A stretch of 64,000 nt of DNA from Beta vulgaris subsp. vulgaris (GCF_026745355.1 NC_079206.1:35960262-36024261); one strand, 5' to 3'. Shown: positions 1-13,320, numbered from the stretch's first letter. The notes: generated by a model from the sequence alone, not told the origin. A program made the numbers and translations.

Positions 1-3000
1 AAACCGGAGCATGCAAAAGATTTAGGTGGCATTGATATTGGAAAGTATGTTGGTGGTGGCATCGTTGTTTTCAACCTTGACACAAAACAAGTTAAATGGA
101 CTGCACCCTTGGATCTGAGCACAGATACTGCTAAATTCCGCGCTTACATATATTCTTCACCAACTGTGGTTGATCTGGATAATGACGGGAATCTAGACAT
201 TCTCATTGGAACTTCTTATGGCTTATTTTACGTACTTGATCATCATGGTAATATCTTAATTGTGCTCAACAACTTTGTATGATTTTGATTTATGCAGATG
301 CATAATCTTATTTTTAATTGTTCATGGGATGTGTCTCTCATGTTTGCATACTTTTTAAAATAGTATTTCTGACAAATGTAGGAGGTACCTTCTTTTTTCA
401 TTATTTATTTTAAGTTAATGAAGTTGTAGATGTGTTGTGGTAGCTATTACTCCCTCAGTTTCCGAAAGTTCTTCCTACTTTGACCAATTTCCTCTCACAA
501 AAAGATTCCATATAGAACAACAAAAGAAAACGAGGGAGTATAAACCCAGAGGAATTAAAATCATCGAGGCTGGGGTGAGGTAAATTGGAATTCAGACTTT
601 TGGGTAATTTGATAAGGCTGGGGTGAATGAAGGAAAGTGTGAGGCACACATACAAGGGAGTGTGGTTCGTGGAATGCTTTTCCTTCTGTAATTACTCTAA
701 ACCAAACACTCATGTCGATTATAATTATCTGGATCTATGATGAGAAGAACATGACATGGAAGAATAATACAAAGGTTTAGGATGTCATAAAATGTGGTCC
801 GATTTTCTTGGAACAAGTGGGGCTATTTTCCCTTTTGTTGGCTTAAGTAGTTGATAGCTAACAAGAGCTCGTGCCACACTGAAAATTTTGGTTCCAAGAA
901 AGGGTATTTTCACGGGGAAGTATTAATTACATGTATATTTTGTATAAGTGGAGCTTAAGAGTTGGATTCTCGGAAAGGGTTTCTAGCTGCGAAGTATCTG
1001 TGCTGAATTGCAACTTGTTGTTTTCTGTACTCATTTAATCTTTTCCCGGATTTCTGATCCAGGTAAGGTAAGGGACAATTTTCCTCTTGAAATGGCCGAA
1101 ATCCAAGGAGCTGTGGTGGCTGCAGATATTAATGACGATGGTAAAATCGAACTAGTGACTGCTGATGTTCATGGAAACGTTGTGGCCTGGACTGCTCAAG
1201 GAAAGGAAATATGGGAAGCACATGTGAAAAGTCTTATACCACAGGTAGGCTTTGATTTTAATTTCATGGCATAGGAGCAATTCGACCCTAAAAGTTAGAG
1301 GGCAAACAACCTTTTATCGTGATACTCAATTGATTCCTAAATAACTATTAATTTCTCTTGAATCATACCGATAAAAATTACAAAATAACTTATGTATTTT
1401 TCATGGAGGTTAGAGAGTTTGGTAATTTTTATTGATAAAGGTAAAGTGTGGGGTAAAGGAGTATAAAAGAAATAATATAGTAGTAGTGGGACCTTGCCAA
1501 ATATGGAAGTGTTCAAACTAATTTGGGACAAATATAAAAGAAAAGTGTTGAAACTAAGGGGTTAAATTTTCTGACAACTTAACAACATAAAATTTTATCT
1601 TTTTTTGCGAAAAACAACCTTACCTTATTTTGCAGTGCTAACCTACCAATTTCCGCTTTTGAGCGACTTAACTCTCTTATGTGCTTTACACTTGTTGTAG
1701 GCTTGGAGTAATACTTTGAAGCATACAAGATAAATTAGAACAAAGTTCAAGGTTGAGATAGAAGCATTAGCTTCTATGGTGCGTTTGTGATGATAATGGC
1801 CTTTCTTTAACTCTATGAATACAAATTCACCACCTTAATTAATTAAAACTTCCTAAGATCACAAATTAGCCTAGCCAAGACTAATTAGCAAAGGACGAAT
1901 TAACATAGTGATATGATTACTAAACCAAGAAGCTTAATAATCAAGTATGAATGTGAGTCTTGAACTTGTTGAATCCAAGAAACGAACATAATGAATCAAT
2001 TTCGAACAAGGGAAAATAAACTACTTAAGCCAACAAAAGGGAAAATAGCCCCACTTGAAACGAGTGTTTGCTTATAAGATCACTCCTGAAACTTGAAACG
2101 AGAATCTAAACACTCTTAATAACACTTCTGAAATTAAGATGTATAACACTAAACACTTAACACTCCTGAAAAGTCTTTAATGATTTGATTAGTTTAGCTC
2201 ACAAGCAAAACAATAATCAAGAAGTATGTTTAGAACAAACGAAAATCTGATTTTATTCCATGTACTAACACGCCTATATATAGGCTACATGCAACTAGGA
2301 AAATAAAACCTAACAAGATAAGAATTAGGATAAAACCTAACTAATTCCACACGCCTAAACTATTAGCCTAGTTAAACTATAAAACCTAATAAGATATGTA
2401 ATAATAACTAACATAAACAAACATGGCAAATCCTAATAGAATTAGGATTCTATGTAATAAGTAAGAACTAGGACTTCTTCTTTACTCCTTGCCTTCCATG
2501 TCCACGCCTTCCATGAGCCAAGTTACCACACATGCCAACACTTGGTTTCTTCCCTTTAGTTTGAACCTTAGGTGCTCCATAACCAAGTCAATAGGCTCAT
2601 GTAGAACAAGTGTCTTTGCATCCGCATCATTCTCCCCCTCCACAAAAGAATTCGCCCTCAAATTCTCATCATCGTTGTAAGGAGACAAATCACCTACATT
2701 GAAGGTAGCACTTAAATTCCCAAATTAATCTAGTAAATCAATCTTTTAAGCACTATCCCCAATGACTCCAGTCACCTCAAAAGGACCATCTGCTCGAGGC
2801 ATAAGCTTATTCTTCCTTTTGCTACGGAATCTTTCCTTCCTCAAATGTATCCACACAAGATCACCAACTTTGAACCTATGTTGCTTGCGCCCTTTGTTAG
2901 CCCTTGTCTTATATTGGATGTTCATCTTGGCCTTCACTTGCTTAGAAGTCTTAGTGAATGCTTCTAATCTCTTTTTTGCATCCGTATGAATATCATGTTT

Positions 3001-6000
3001 AGGCATAGCAACAAAATCAATAGGAAGCAAAGGGTTAATACCATATACTACCTCAAATAGAGAATGATGTGGTAGATGAGTGTGTCCTATTATAAGCAAA
3101 CTCTGCATGAGCTAACTTGATGTCCCAATCCTTTTGTGTCTTACTTGCCAAACCTCTCAACAAAGACCCCAAAGTGCGATTGGTGACCTCAGTTTGGCCA
3201 TTTGTTTGAGTGATGACTAGTTCTAAGGAGCAATTTAGTGCCAACCATGCGCCGAAGACACCTCCAAAAATGACTTAGGAACTTAGAATCCCTATCAAAG
3301 ACAATGCTCCTTGGAATGCCATGTAACCTAATGATCTCTCGAAAGTATAATTCAGCTACATGTGTTAGCATCGTCTGTGCATAGGAACAAAGTGAGCCAT
3401 CTTAGAGAAACGATCCACAACCACCATTATGACATATTTCCCTCTTTGAGTACGAGGCAACCCTACAATAAAATTCATGCTCACACTATCCCAAGGTTGA
3501 TTAGGCACTGGTAGAGGTGTATAGAGACCTTTATGAAATGTACTCTTTGCCTTTTCACAGGTTGCACAATGAGTAACCATCAAGTGAACATCCTTTATCA
3601 TATGTGGCCTAGAAGTTCTCTTGAAGAGTGTCGAGAGTCTTTTGCATTCCAAAATGTCCAGCCATGCCTCTACTATGCACCTCCCTAACAAGTAAGCCCT
3701 CACTCCACACTTAGGCACACACAACTTAGTTTCCTTTAAACAAGAAACCCTCATGAACCACATAAAGACCTTTCGGATGAGCTAATTTCTCTCCAAAATC
3801 AGCATCCTCCTTATACAACTCCTTTAAGTGTTCAAACCCTAACATTTGTGCATTCACTATTGTTAACAAGTAGGAACGCCTAGACAAAACATCTGCCACC
3901 ACATTGGACTTACCTTCTTTGTATCTTGAGGAAAATGTGAAAGACTGAAGAAACTCCACCTACTTAACATGTCTATGATTGAGTTTTTGTTGTCCATGGA
4001 TGTACTTCAAGGCTTCATGATCAGAATGAAGGACGAAAGGTTTGGGTCTCAAGTAATGTGACCAATGATCCAAGGCATGAACAATAGCATAGAATTCTCT
4101 ATCATATCTAGAGTAGTTGAGCTTAGCACCACTCAATTTCTCACTAAAGTAAGAAATGGGACGTTTCTCTTGCAAGAGAACTGCACCAATACCTACACCA
4201 CTTGCATCATACTCCACTTTAAATAACTTGTGGAAATTTGGAAGTGCTAAAACAGAAGCACGACAAAGCTTACTTTTGACATCTTCAAATGCTTGTTGTG
4301 TTGAGGAAGTCCAATTAAACTCTCCTTTCTTCAACAACTCTGTGGTAGGTGCCATGATAGAGGAGAATTTTCGAATAAACCTCCTATAGTACGAGGCCAA
4401 TCCATGAAAACTTCAAACAATGTATTCCAAAAACGCTACTCTAGATACTAGAAACTCACATTTCTCCAACTTACCATATAGGTGTTGCTCTCGAAGCTTT
4501 GCAAACAAGCTACGCAAATGCAACAAATGTTCTTCGACACTTTGACTATAGATGAGGATGTCATCTAAGTAAACAACCACAAATTTGTTAAGAAAAGGAT
4601 GAAGTACCTCATTCATCAACCTCATGAACAAGCTTGGTGCATTACCTAGGCCAAAGGGCATCATCATCCACTCATACAATTCTTGCTTGGTTTTGAATGT
4701 TGTTTTCCACTCATCACCTTCTAAAATCCTCATTTGATGATATCCACTTCAAAGAGAGGCTCCATGTAAATTTGTCCAACATGTCCTCCAACCTAGGCAT
4801 AGGAAACCTATACTTGACTGTGATGTTTTTCACTTCTCTACTATCAATGCACATCCTCCATGTACCATCTTTCTTAGGGACTAACAAAGCTGTCACAACA
4901 CATGGACTCATGCTCTCCCTTACATACCCTTTTTCAATCAAGTCTTCTATCTGGCGTTGTAACTCCCTTGGTGCCACTGGTTCACACCTATAAGTAGGTT
5001 TATTTGGCAATGGGGCGCCGGGCACAAGATCTATGGCATGCTTTATGCCTCTCAAGGGTGGTAGTCCTTGTGGTAGTTCCTGTGGAAAAACGTCCTCAAA
5101 TTCCTTCATCAAGGCTTCTAGCTTCTCATTTTTAGGATTCTTTCATTTGTAGCAACATGTCTTACAATCAAAGCATAAGCACAACCTTCTTCCTCTACTT
5201 CTTATTCGAACTCTCTTGATGAAATGAAGTAACTTGGTGTCTTAGGCGTTTGTTTTGGTGCCACTGAATGAGGAGATAGAGGGTGTAAACGTACCCTTTT
5301 GGAACCAACCAACACCGAATACACATTAGAGTCCCCTTCATGGATGACCTTCCTATCAAACTGCCATGAGGGTTTATTGCCAAAATTGAGTTATTGAAAT
5401 TCATATTATCAAAAGACATTTGTAGTTAACGGGGGGGCAGTGTGGGACTTGTTCTACACTCCTACGCAGGCCTACTATGACAACAGTAGTGTCCTTATGA
5501 ATTTTGATAACTCAATTAGGCGGAAGGTTCCATATGAATTTTGTTCATCGTCTTGTAACTCACACTTCATCAAGTATGATTCAAACTCTCTTGCATACTC
5601 CTCCACACCTCTCGTTCCTTTTGAATATGATGAAGCCTAACAAAGTTATCTTGTACATAGTAAGTAGGCAAGAACTTTTTTGTTTGAGGAGCTTCTTCTT
5701 TTTCTCCCAAGTGTGTACCTTCTCCTTCCAGCCCTCTCCCTCTTAGTACATACACTAGCCCACCAAGTAGAGGCGTATTTCCTCAACTTGAGAGCCACAA
5801 ACTTCACTCTCTTGTCCTCGAGAACTTTTTTATAATCAAACAATCTGTCAATGATTGTCATCCACAATAATGTCAGCATCCAATTTGGCATCATAATAAG
5901 GGATGTCCACCTTGATATCGTTAGATGATCGATTATGGTATGGAGGTCTCCTTAAGGCTTGGAAGTGTCTCATCATTTCCATTGCCTTCTCCTGTATCTC

Positions 6001-9000
6001 CTTCCTCCTTGCAATTGCAACCTAAGAGAAAGCTGCCTCACTTGTTCTTATAGGAGATTCATCCTAGCTTAACTTTCCATTCTCTCATCATCCAACATTT
6101 TAAAGTTTCTCTCCTGTTGGCCGGGGCTCAGATTGCTCGCCGAATGCCATAATTTTGGGGTTTAAAGGTTCGGTTTTGGGGTGTGTTTTTAGGATGTGTT
6201 TTTGGGATGTGTGTAAGGGTGGATCGTAGGTGGTTTTACGGGTGCTTTCTTCAACTTACTTCCAGCTCTCATACCAAGATGTTGTAGGCTTGGAGTAACA
6301 CTCGAAGCATACAAGGTAAATTAGAACAAAGTTCAAGGTTAAGATAGAAGCGTTAGTTTCTATGGTGCGTTTGTGAATGATAATGGCCTTTCTTTAACTC
6401 TCTAAGGATACAAATTTCACCACCTTCGTTAATTAAAGACTTTCTAAGATCACAAATTAGCTAGCCAAGACTAATTAGCGAAGGACGAATTACTTAGCTT
6501 CCAAATCCAGAAACAAAGTAAACTCAATGGGATCAACACTCGGTTTTGTTTAAGCATAAAACTTCAATGATTCTCATTAATGATCATTGTCCTTAAATAC
6601 ATAAGTCTCATGTCCGAATTTTCATATTTTTCGTAAATTAAAATAAATAAGAAAATAACAACTAAGCACACGAAGTAGGACAAAGGTAGATCATATCTTG
6701 ATGCTTGGACGTGTAAGTAGCATGCTGCCTTTAAAATGTGGAGCTAACTCCACACATGGCTCCCTTGCTAGGCACGACTGTAAGGGAGCCTTGCTAGGCA
6801 CGACTATAAGGGGGGTTAAAGTTGCCCTACAATAGTAGGCATTAGCTTCTCCCTTCACACCAACAACACGCCAAGTATCCGAGCAACGACATTTCACGCA
6901 CGCCCTTGAGCTACTCCATGATGCACACAACTTGCTACAATCTCGCAACAAACTCAACTTGCATAATCCACTCCTACCAACACTAGGACTCTTGTACATG
7001 ACTTAGAATCATAACAACTATATGACGCCTAGCTAGTACAGTTTTTAGGGAATGAAAATAACAATTACAACTCAAAGGAAATCAACTCTAATAATGAAAA
7101 CAAACCATAATCAACCGGACTCCATAACTAACAAACTAATACAACTCAAACATGAACCAATCTAACAATAGACTCCCGCTCACTTTTGATGGACAATGAA
7201 CATGTTTTAGACTCCACAATAGCCTCGCCAACCATGGCTATGAGTGAATTTGACTTGTTGATGCTCAATGGTGGAGTTGTCTCGCAGTCAACACGTTCAT
7301 AAGGTTTTTACACTCTTTTGAGGAGAAAATGGAGGGGAAGGGATGGGAAAAGGAAAAATTTGACACCCATGCGGCATTGATAGGAAACGCAATTGATGGT
7401 CAACTCCGGAAACTGGTGTGTCGACACTTGAAATAGAGTAAGGTTGTATCTCTCAAAACATAAAATTTTAATGTCTTCAGCTGGTAAAAAAAATTATAAT
7501 AATTTGTTTCTCGCAAAAAGTGGTAATACAAGGTGTGTTTTGACAAATTATCCTAATATTTATCATTATAGTTTGAGAAAAACTATCAGTCATAGATTGA
7601 CTTTGAAGAGGGAAGCCGATGTTTATTTAGAAAGGGTCGGAGCATAATTTATTGAGTAATGTTGGTGTATTGTTTCTACTTGTATAATTTATTGAATAAT
7701 GTTGGTGTATTGTTTCTACAAGATGTTAAAATGATATTGCTAGAGCACATAACGTGGGAAACATATGTATCATTATAGTTTTTTTTATAGCCGGGGGTGG
7801 GGTTCGGGTTGTGTGTTACTAGTCTTCCTATGGAGCCATGCCTCGTAACCTTATAGTTCTTACAAGCTCAAAAGGTTTTCACATGCTTGTGATTCATGTC
7901 ATGTTTACATTGGATTAAAATGCTGCTTAAGCAGGCGACAATAACGTTTTCCTTGGTGTTACCTTTTCTTTTGATGCGTTGTCCGATTTTCATAAAATTA
8001 AAAGAAATAGAACTTCAAACTTTATGAAACCCTTGAAATAGATGAATTAATAAAATTACCAACAAAATAATCCACCCTTGTAACTGTGTAACGTGTGAAA
8101 GTTGAAATCCAATTTAATATCGATTCGGTGAAATCGAGTAACGATAATGCAACTCAACAAGACGTCCTAAAATAACCCACAGCTGCATCTCTCCTTAATC
8201 AAACGCGCACAAATCAATATCAGCATTATCATCATCTCTCCTAATGTGATTAATGATGCTGGTATTTGGCTCCTCTTGCGAAGGCCCATAATTAAAACAC
8301 AACTGCTAACTTAATGTTATATTGACGATGACAAAACTATCCAAACCCATTAGTTTTACAAGTTATCCATGAGAAACACCAAATGTTACTTTAATGTATA
8401 AAGTAAACGACTGAAACTTAAAGGAATTAATTAAATAAAATTAATCTGGGACTAACTTTTTGCTCCTGCATCTAACTCAGTCCATGGCAAGCTTTGAATT
8501 TGTAGGTCCTGCTATTTCTTGATCTGCTTTTTCATCAATCAGCTCTTGAGGGTATAGAGTTATATGAAAAATATCGGATAATTGTAAAATTAGATATTGT
8601 GAGTCCTGACACATTTGTATTCCAGGGTCCTGCTGTTGGTGATGTTGATGGGGATGGCTATACAGATATTGTGGTTTCAACTATATCTGGAAATATATAT
8701 GTCCTTAGCGGTAAGGATGGGAAACACGTTCGTCCATATCCTTATAGGACACATGGGAGAGTTATGAATCAGGTTCTTCTTGTTGATTTGAGCAAACGGG
8801 GTGAAAAAAAGAAGGGACTTACCATTGTCACGACTTCATTTGATGGTTATCTATATCTCATCGATGGACTGACGTCTTGCACAGATGTTGTTGATATTGG
8901 CGAAACTTCGTAAGACTTGCTTTAGCTGCGTGTTTCCAGTTAGCTACACGTTCGCATTTCTTTCTAGATTCTAATGTCTCCATTTATTGGGTAACAGATA

Positions 9001-9817
9001 CAGTATGGTTTTGGCGGACAATGTTGATGGTGGTGATGATCTTGATCTTATAGTAACAACTATGAATGGAAATGTTTTTTGCTTCTCTACTCCATCTCCA
9101 CATCATCCGCTTAAGGTGAGCATATTGAGACTAATATTTGAAGCTCCTGGTCGTTTACATATTGGGACTACAAGTTTCCCCCTTTGCCATCTAGCATCCT
9201 TTCCTTTTTTCAAATTTAGTTCACTTCTACAGGCATGGAGATCAGCTTACCAAGGAAGAAACAATGTTGCAAGTCGTTACAATCGGGAGGGAATTTATGT
9301 CTTGCCTTCAAATAGAAATTTTCGTGATGAAGAAGGCAAGAACTTTTGGGTCGAGTTTGAGATTGTTGATGCCTATAGACACCCATCCAGTTCACAAGCA
9401 CCATATAATGTCACGGTAATTTGCTCCTTTCCATCTCTGGCTTTGTTGATCGATCCTGTATAATCCTTTTTAGTAGCTGATGATTCTCAATTTATGTAGA
9501 TGACCTTGCTGGTTCCTGGCAATTTTCAAGGAGAGAGGAGCATAAAACAAAGTGAGATCTATCATAGCCCTGGAAAGCACCGTATGAAGCTCCCAACAGT
9601 CGGTGTGAGGACAACTGGGACAGTAATAATTGAGATGGTGGACTCCAATGGTCTCCATTTCTCAGATGAGTTCTCACTTACATTTCATATGTATTACTAC
9701 AAACTACTGAAGTGGCTTGTCGTCCTCCCTATGCTTGGGATGTTTGGTGTTCTTTTGATCCTTCGACCACAGGAAGCAGAACCATTGCCTTCGTTTTCCA
9801 GGAATACTGACTTGTAA
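1..9817 (+). CDS. DEX1: DEX1-like FG-GAP/integrin-alpha-type membrane protein, 3' six exons
   Basis: Exons read in frame at 1-247, 1063-1244, 8626-8909, 8998-9115, 9233-9415 and 9500-9817 (stop TAA 9815-9817). All introns are GT-AG and together they give 443 residues; the 5' part lies outside the window. Four Ca-binding FG-GAP-type loops are visible: [43 protein letters not shown] and [14 protein letters not shown] beta-rich C-terminal domain follows, then one hydrophobic segment about 30 residues before the end and a short tail ending NTDL. This is the layout of plant DEFECTIVE IN EXINE FORMATION 1 (about 900 residues), which is known to act in primexine formation and sporopollenin anchoring during pollen wall assembly. 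Family assignment is by motif and C-terminal layout; the symbol is by recognition and was not searched. The second intron is 7.4 kb because of retrotransposon insertion, yet frame is kept across it. Confidence 0.85.
450..538. mobile_element. Stowaway-like MITE (short)
   Basis: The terminal inverted repeats CTCCCTCAGTTTCC... and ...AACGAGGGAG are flanked by TA at 448-449 and 539-540, the target duplication expected for Tc1/mariner-derived Stowaway elements. At 89 bp it is shorter than most Stowaways and probably internally deleted. It lies in the first visible DEX1 intron. Confidence 0.7.
814..852. repeat. 39-bp exact inverted copy of 2019-2057
   Basis: Positions 814-852, in the first visible DEX1 intron, are the exact reverse complement of 2019-2057, inside the left LTR region of the gypsy element in the next intron. 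The match stops sharply on both sides. Confidence 0.8.
1693..1903 (-). repeat. Left (3') LTR segment of the gypsy element
   Basis: It begins TGTTGTAGGCTTGGAGTAA and matches 6280-6490 with scattered substitutions and small indels. The full left LTR probably runs to about 2470, just before the end of the integrase-tail reading frame. Confidence 0.75.
2482..5112 (-). pseudogene. Ty3/gypsy pol remnant (RT, RNase H, integrase)
   Basis: Read on the minus strand, fragments appear in canonical gypsy order. Reverse transcriptase lies at 5112-4413, with [11 protein letters not shown], the MPFGL motif and the YLDDILIYS catalytic box. RNase H follows at 4400-3960, with the SDHEAL region. The integrase zinc-binding region and catalytic core are at 3763-3053, with CATCEKAKS, an [16 protein letters not shown] region and [11 protein letters not shown]. 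The integrase tail is at 3108-2482, with GPFEV and a [12 protein letters not shown] stretch. The frame is broken many times, including stops and shifts near 5112, 4413, 3960 and 3365. It cannot encode a working polyprotein. The integrase-after-RNase H order separates it from Copia. Confidence 0.85.
5646..5900 (-). pseudogene. Ty3/gypsy gag remnant
   Basis: The minus-strand frame contains the retrotransposon gag-like stretch [21 protein letters not shown], followed by basic residues. The rest of gag between here and the primer-binding site is decayed beyond reading. It belongs upstream of the pol remnant at 2482-5112. Confidence 0.55.
6265..6276 (-). other. tRNA-iMet primer-binding site (gypsy element)
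   Basis: The minus strand reads TGGTATGAGAGC, matching 11 of 12 bases of the initiator-Met tRNA complement, three bases inside the right LTR edge. Its position fixes the element's minus-strand orientation. Confidence 0.7.
6491..8625. other. Remainder of DEX1 intron; no gene recognised
   Basis: This is intronic sequence between the readable right LTR segment and the 8626 exon. An open frame of 102 codons at 6691-6999 on the minus strand shows no recognisable family and probably belongs to LTR or other repeat sequence. The stretch 7400-7530 looks like an inverted relative of 1560-1650 (see findings). The intron ends in an ordinary 3' splice site at 8624-8625. Confidence 0.5.
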
Positions 9818-10276
9818 TCACATTCAAAAGCTGCAGCATTTTGACAAATTATACATTTGGGGAGGCTCAGCAAGTTCTGTATCCCGTAATAGGCCATTTC
9901 CTAGCACATAATCTTCAACTGGGCTGTCCACAATACCCTTGCGACTGTTGATGGCTGTTGAAGCTCGGGTTTGAGCTGTTGGATTTGGAACTGCATGTAA
10001 TCATTGTCCCCTTACTGTTGGGTGCCATAGTTGAATGTTGATTATTGTAAACTGTCAAACCTAGAAGTGAGATACATAGAAAGTAGTTCATTTTGGCTAA
10101 ATGACTTGGCTTCAATTTGCTTCCTCATGGAATATTATCTGAAAATGTATTTACGACGAGATAGGACCAGGCATCAAATTACAAAAAGAAAATCATAATA
10201 ATATTCAAAGTGAGCTTTCATTCTTTATGTAATAACTGCAACGCTTTAATTTTCAAGAATTCAATAATAATCTTAA
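9818..10276 (+). other. DEX1 3' UTR and flank
   Basis: Non-coding sequence follows the DEX1 stop, with no convincing ORF. It runs up to the left target duplication of the MULE, so the element sits about 460 bp downstream of the stop codon. The poly(A) site cannot be fixed by eye. Confidence 0.5.
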
Positions 10277-10285
10277 GAGAACGTA

Positions 10286-10309
10286 TTGTGTCGGACTCGT
10301 CCGACACAA
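10286..10309. repeat. Terminal palindrome, left MULE end
   Basis: Two perfect 11-bp arms (TTGTGTCGGAC and its complement) are separated by TC, nine bases inside the left terminus. The same layout occurs at the right end (26051-26079), so each end can form a hairpin by itself. Confidence 0.85.
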
Positions 10310-10779
10310 CACTCTCGTCGGACAACATAACAAAAATCACGCGCTTTATAACGGCCGAAAAAAAAACAAAAGAAACAAAAACAACAGCTTCATCTGCCAT
10401 TGTTCAACGGGAAATTATCGTACACATCTGCTTTCTCCCTGCAAGTAAATCTCACTTCGACATTCGACTTCTCAATCTAGTTAAAGCAAGAATGTCAACC
10501 AAAGATTCGAACTCACAAATTGAAAGTTCATTAAAAAATGAACTAAGGAATGAAAAAGGTAACACAGAGCTCAGATTAATCAACAACTTTCACACAGTAA
10601 CTCAACTTATAAATTCATATCAAAAATTGTTTGATAAAGATAGCAGATCAGGAAAAAAAAGAAAGAAATTAGAAGGAGAATCACCTAGAAAAGACGACAA
10701 AGAAACAGGTGCAACAAAAATAATTTTCAATTGCATTTACTCATTTTCAGTTAGCATTTACATTGTCTCAGTTACATCT

Positions 10780-11787
10780 TTTTCCAGTTAACGTTACTTC
10801 TCTTTTCAGTTAGACTTATTTATTTGTCAGTTAGCCTTATTTATTTTCAGTCGACTTATTCTGTTTTCAGTTGGTCTTCATATGATTTCATTTAGTATAA
10901 CCAATGAGACTAAAAAATTTCAGTTAGACTTATTTAGTTTTCAGTTAGCCTTATTTATTATTCAGTTAGACTTATTTAGTTTTCAGTTCGTCTTCATATG
11001 ATTTCATTTAGTACAACCAATGAGACTAAAAATTTTCAGTTAGACTTATTTATTATTCAGTTAGACTTATTTAATTTTCAGTTGGTCTTCATATGATTTC
11101 ATTTAGTATAAACAATAAGACTAAAAATTTTCAGTTAGACAACTATATTTTTCAGTTAGACTTATTTATTTTTCAGTTAGCCTTATTTATTTTTCAGTTC
11201 GACTTATTCTGTTTTCAGTTGGTCTTCATATATTGATTTAGTATAACCAATGAGACTAAAAATTTTCAGTTAGACTTCTATATTTGTCAGTTATCTTTAT
11301 TTAGCTTTGAGTTCGTCTTCATATGATTTCATTTAGTATAACCAATGAGACTAAAAATTTCCAATTAGACTTCTTTATTTTTCAGTTGGTCTACTTAGTA
11401 TTTCATTTAGTCTAATGATTCTTTTACTTCATTCTATTCCAATTAGACTAAAAAGTTTCAGTTAGACTTCTTTATTTCTCAGTTAGACTTTTTTTTTTTT
11501 TTCAGTTGGTCGTCTTATTATTTCATTTAGTATTATGATCCTTTCATTTCATTCTTTCAGTTAGGATTTACATTGTTTCAGTTAGTATATCTAAAATTTT
11601 CATTTACCAAAGTCTATTCGAATCATACTTATAATTTTCAGTTAGACTTATTTGCTTTTCAGTTGGTCTTTATATTGTTTCATTTAGTATAATGATTCTT
11701 TCATTTGATACTATTACAATTATTTTCAGCTACACTTGTTTAGTTTTCAATTAGTGCTTCTGTTCTTTCAGTTAGTGTCCTTATTTT
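10780..11787 (+). repeat. Degenerate TTTCAGTTAGAC(TTATTTATT) repeat field
   Basis: About 1 kb between the first exon and the FAR1-domain exon is made of 20-45-bp units built on TTTCAGTTAGACTTATTTATT. It has a longer super-unit containing TTGGTCTTCATATGATTTCA and TTTAGTATAACCAATGAGAC. Every unit carries a (T)nCAG that resembles a 3' splice site on the transcribed strand. Confidence 0.85.
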
Positions 11788-12839
11788 TTGTCAATGAACT
11801 CAACAGCTGAACATGAAAATCTCAAGTACATCAATGACGAGAATATTAGTAGCAGTTTAATAGGGAGACATGGTACAAATCACAAAGATGGTTACAACTT
11901 GTATCAAGCACACTCAAGAGCATTAGGATTTAGTATTAGGAAACAAATTCTAAGGAGGAGGAGAATTGATAATTCTATATACGAATTCTACTTGGTTTGC
12001 TCAAAGGAAGGAGCCTCAAAATCAACAAACAAAATAACAGAACCAAAAGAAGAAGACACACAACAAGATCATGTTCAGATACCAGATGTTGAGGAGCCAA
12101 CCAAGGAAAGAAAGGAAAGAGTAGTCAATGAGATAAGAACAGCATGCAAAGCCATGGTCAGATTTACGCAAGAAAAACCTGGCCAAGACTTTGTTGTAGT
12201 AGCTCATGAGTTGCAGCACAACCATGAGTTCGTAATACAACAAGAAATACATCATCTGAAATCAGAAAGGAAGATAACTGAACAAAAAGGCCAACTAATA
12301 GAAACAATGGTTGAGTCTGGCATAAAGCCAATGCATGCATACAACTTTTTGTGTCATGAGGCTGGATCAGAGGAAGTAGTGGGCCACACAAAAAGGGACC
12401 ATCTAAACTATATCACATAATACAGAACAAGATTGGTTGAAGGAAAGGATATGCAGAGTGTGTTATACCTACTTCAGCAAAGCGCGGATGATGATCCTAC
12501 ATTATTCTACAGGCTGAAATTTGGGGAACATAACAACATTGTCAGCTACTTTTAGCGAGATTCCATGATGTTGGAGGACTTCAAAGCCTATGAAGATGTT
12601 ATGATATTCGACACCACTTATAGGACAAACAAATATGGACTGATATGTGCACCATTTGTTGGCATAAACTGCCATTGGAAAACAACAATGTTTGTATGCG
12701 CTTTCATAACTAAAGAAAAGGAAGAGAGCTTTGAATGGCTACTAGAAACATCCAAGAGAGCAATGTGCCAACAAGAGCCAAAGATAATTTTCAATGATCA
12801 AGATAAGGCCATGGGCAATGCAATTGAAAAGGTATAAAT

Positions 12840-13320
12840 AACATAAACTAACACAACTGAATACAAAAATGTCAATTTGTAATTATTCTTATCATTTCAG
12901 TTGCATGTCTTATTGTTTCATTTCAAAGATCTACTCTTTCACTTAGACTAAAAAGCATTCAAATGAAAATTTTCAGTTAGCATGTACACTGTTTCAGTTA
13001 GACTTATTTATGTTTCAGTTGGTCTTCATATTATTTCATTTAGTATAATGATTCTTTCATTTCATTATATTCCAATTAGATTAAAAATTTGCAGTTAGCA
13101 TTTACATTGTTTCAGTTAGACTTATTTATTTTTCAGTTGGGCTTCATATTACTTCCTTTAGTCTAATGATTCATTCATTTCATTCTATTCCAATTAGACT
13201 AAAAATTTTCAGTTAGCATTTACACTGTTTCAGTTAAACTTCTTTATATTTCAGTTGGTCTTCATATTATTTGTTTACTCTTTCAGTTAGATTCATAAGC
13301 ATTCAAATGAAAATGAAAAT
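12840..13320 (+). repeat. Intronic CAGTTAG repeat field in transposase
   Basis: The same family as 10780-11787 fills the intron 12832-13354 between the two catalytic-core exons. Units such as TTTCAGTTGGTCTTCATATTATTTCA recur three to four times. Confidence 0.8.

Larger units (their letters stand above)
1693..6490 (-). mobile_element. Degenerate Ty3/gypsy LTR retrotransposon in DEX1 intron
   Basis: Terminal repeats starting TGTTGTAGGC are visible at 1693-1903 and 6280-6490. They are roughly 90% alike by eye and diverge or are truncated beyond that. A primer-binding site for initiator Met tRNA (TGGTATGAGAGC on the minus strand, one mismatch to the usual TGGTATCAGAGC) lies at 6265-6276, next to the right repeat. 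Gag-pol remnants run from about 5900 down to 2482. TATATATA near 2275, inside the left repeat, could be its promoter. The element is antisense to DEX1. I could not find a clean target duplication, and the outer end of the right LTR is unclear. Confidence 0.8.
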
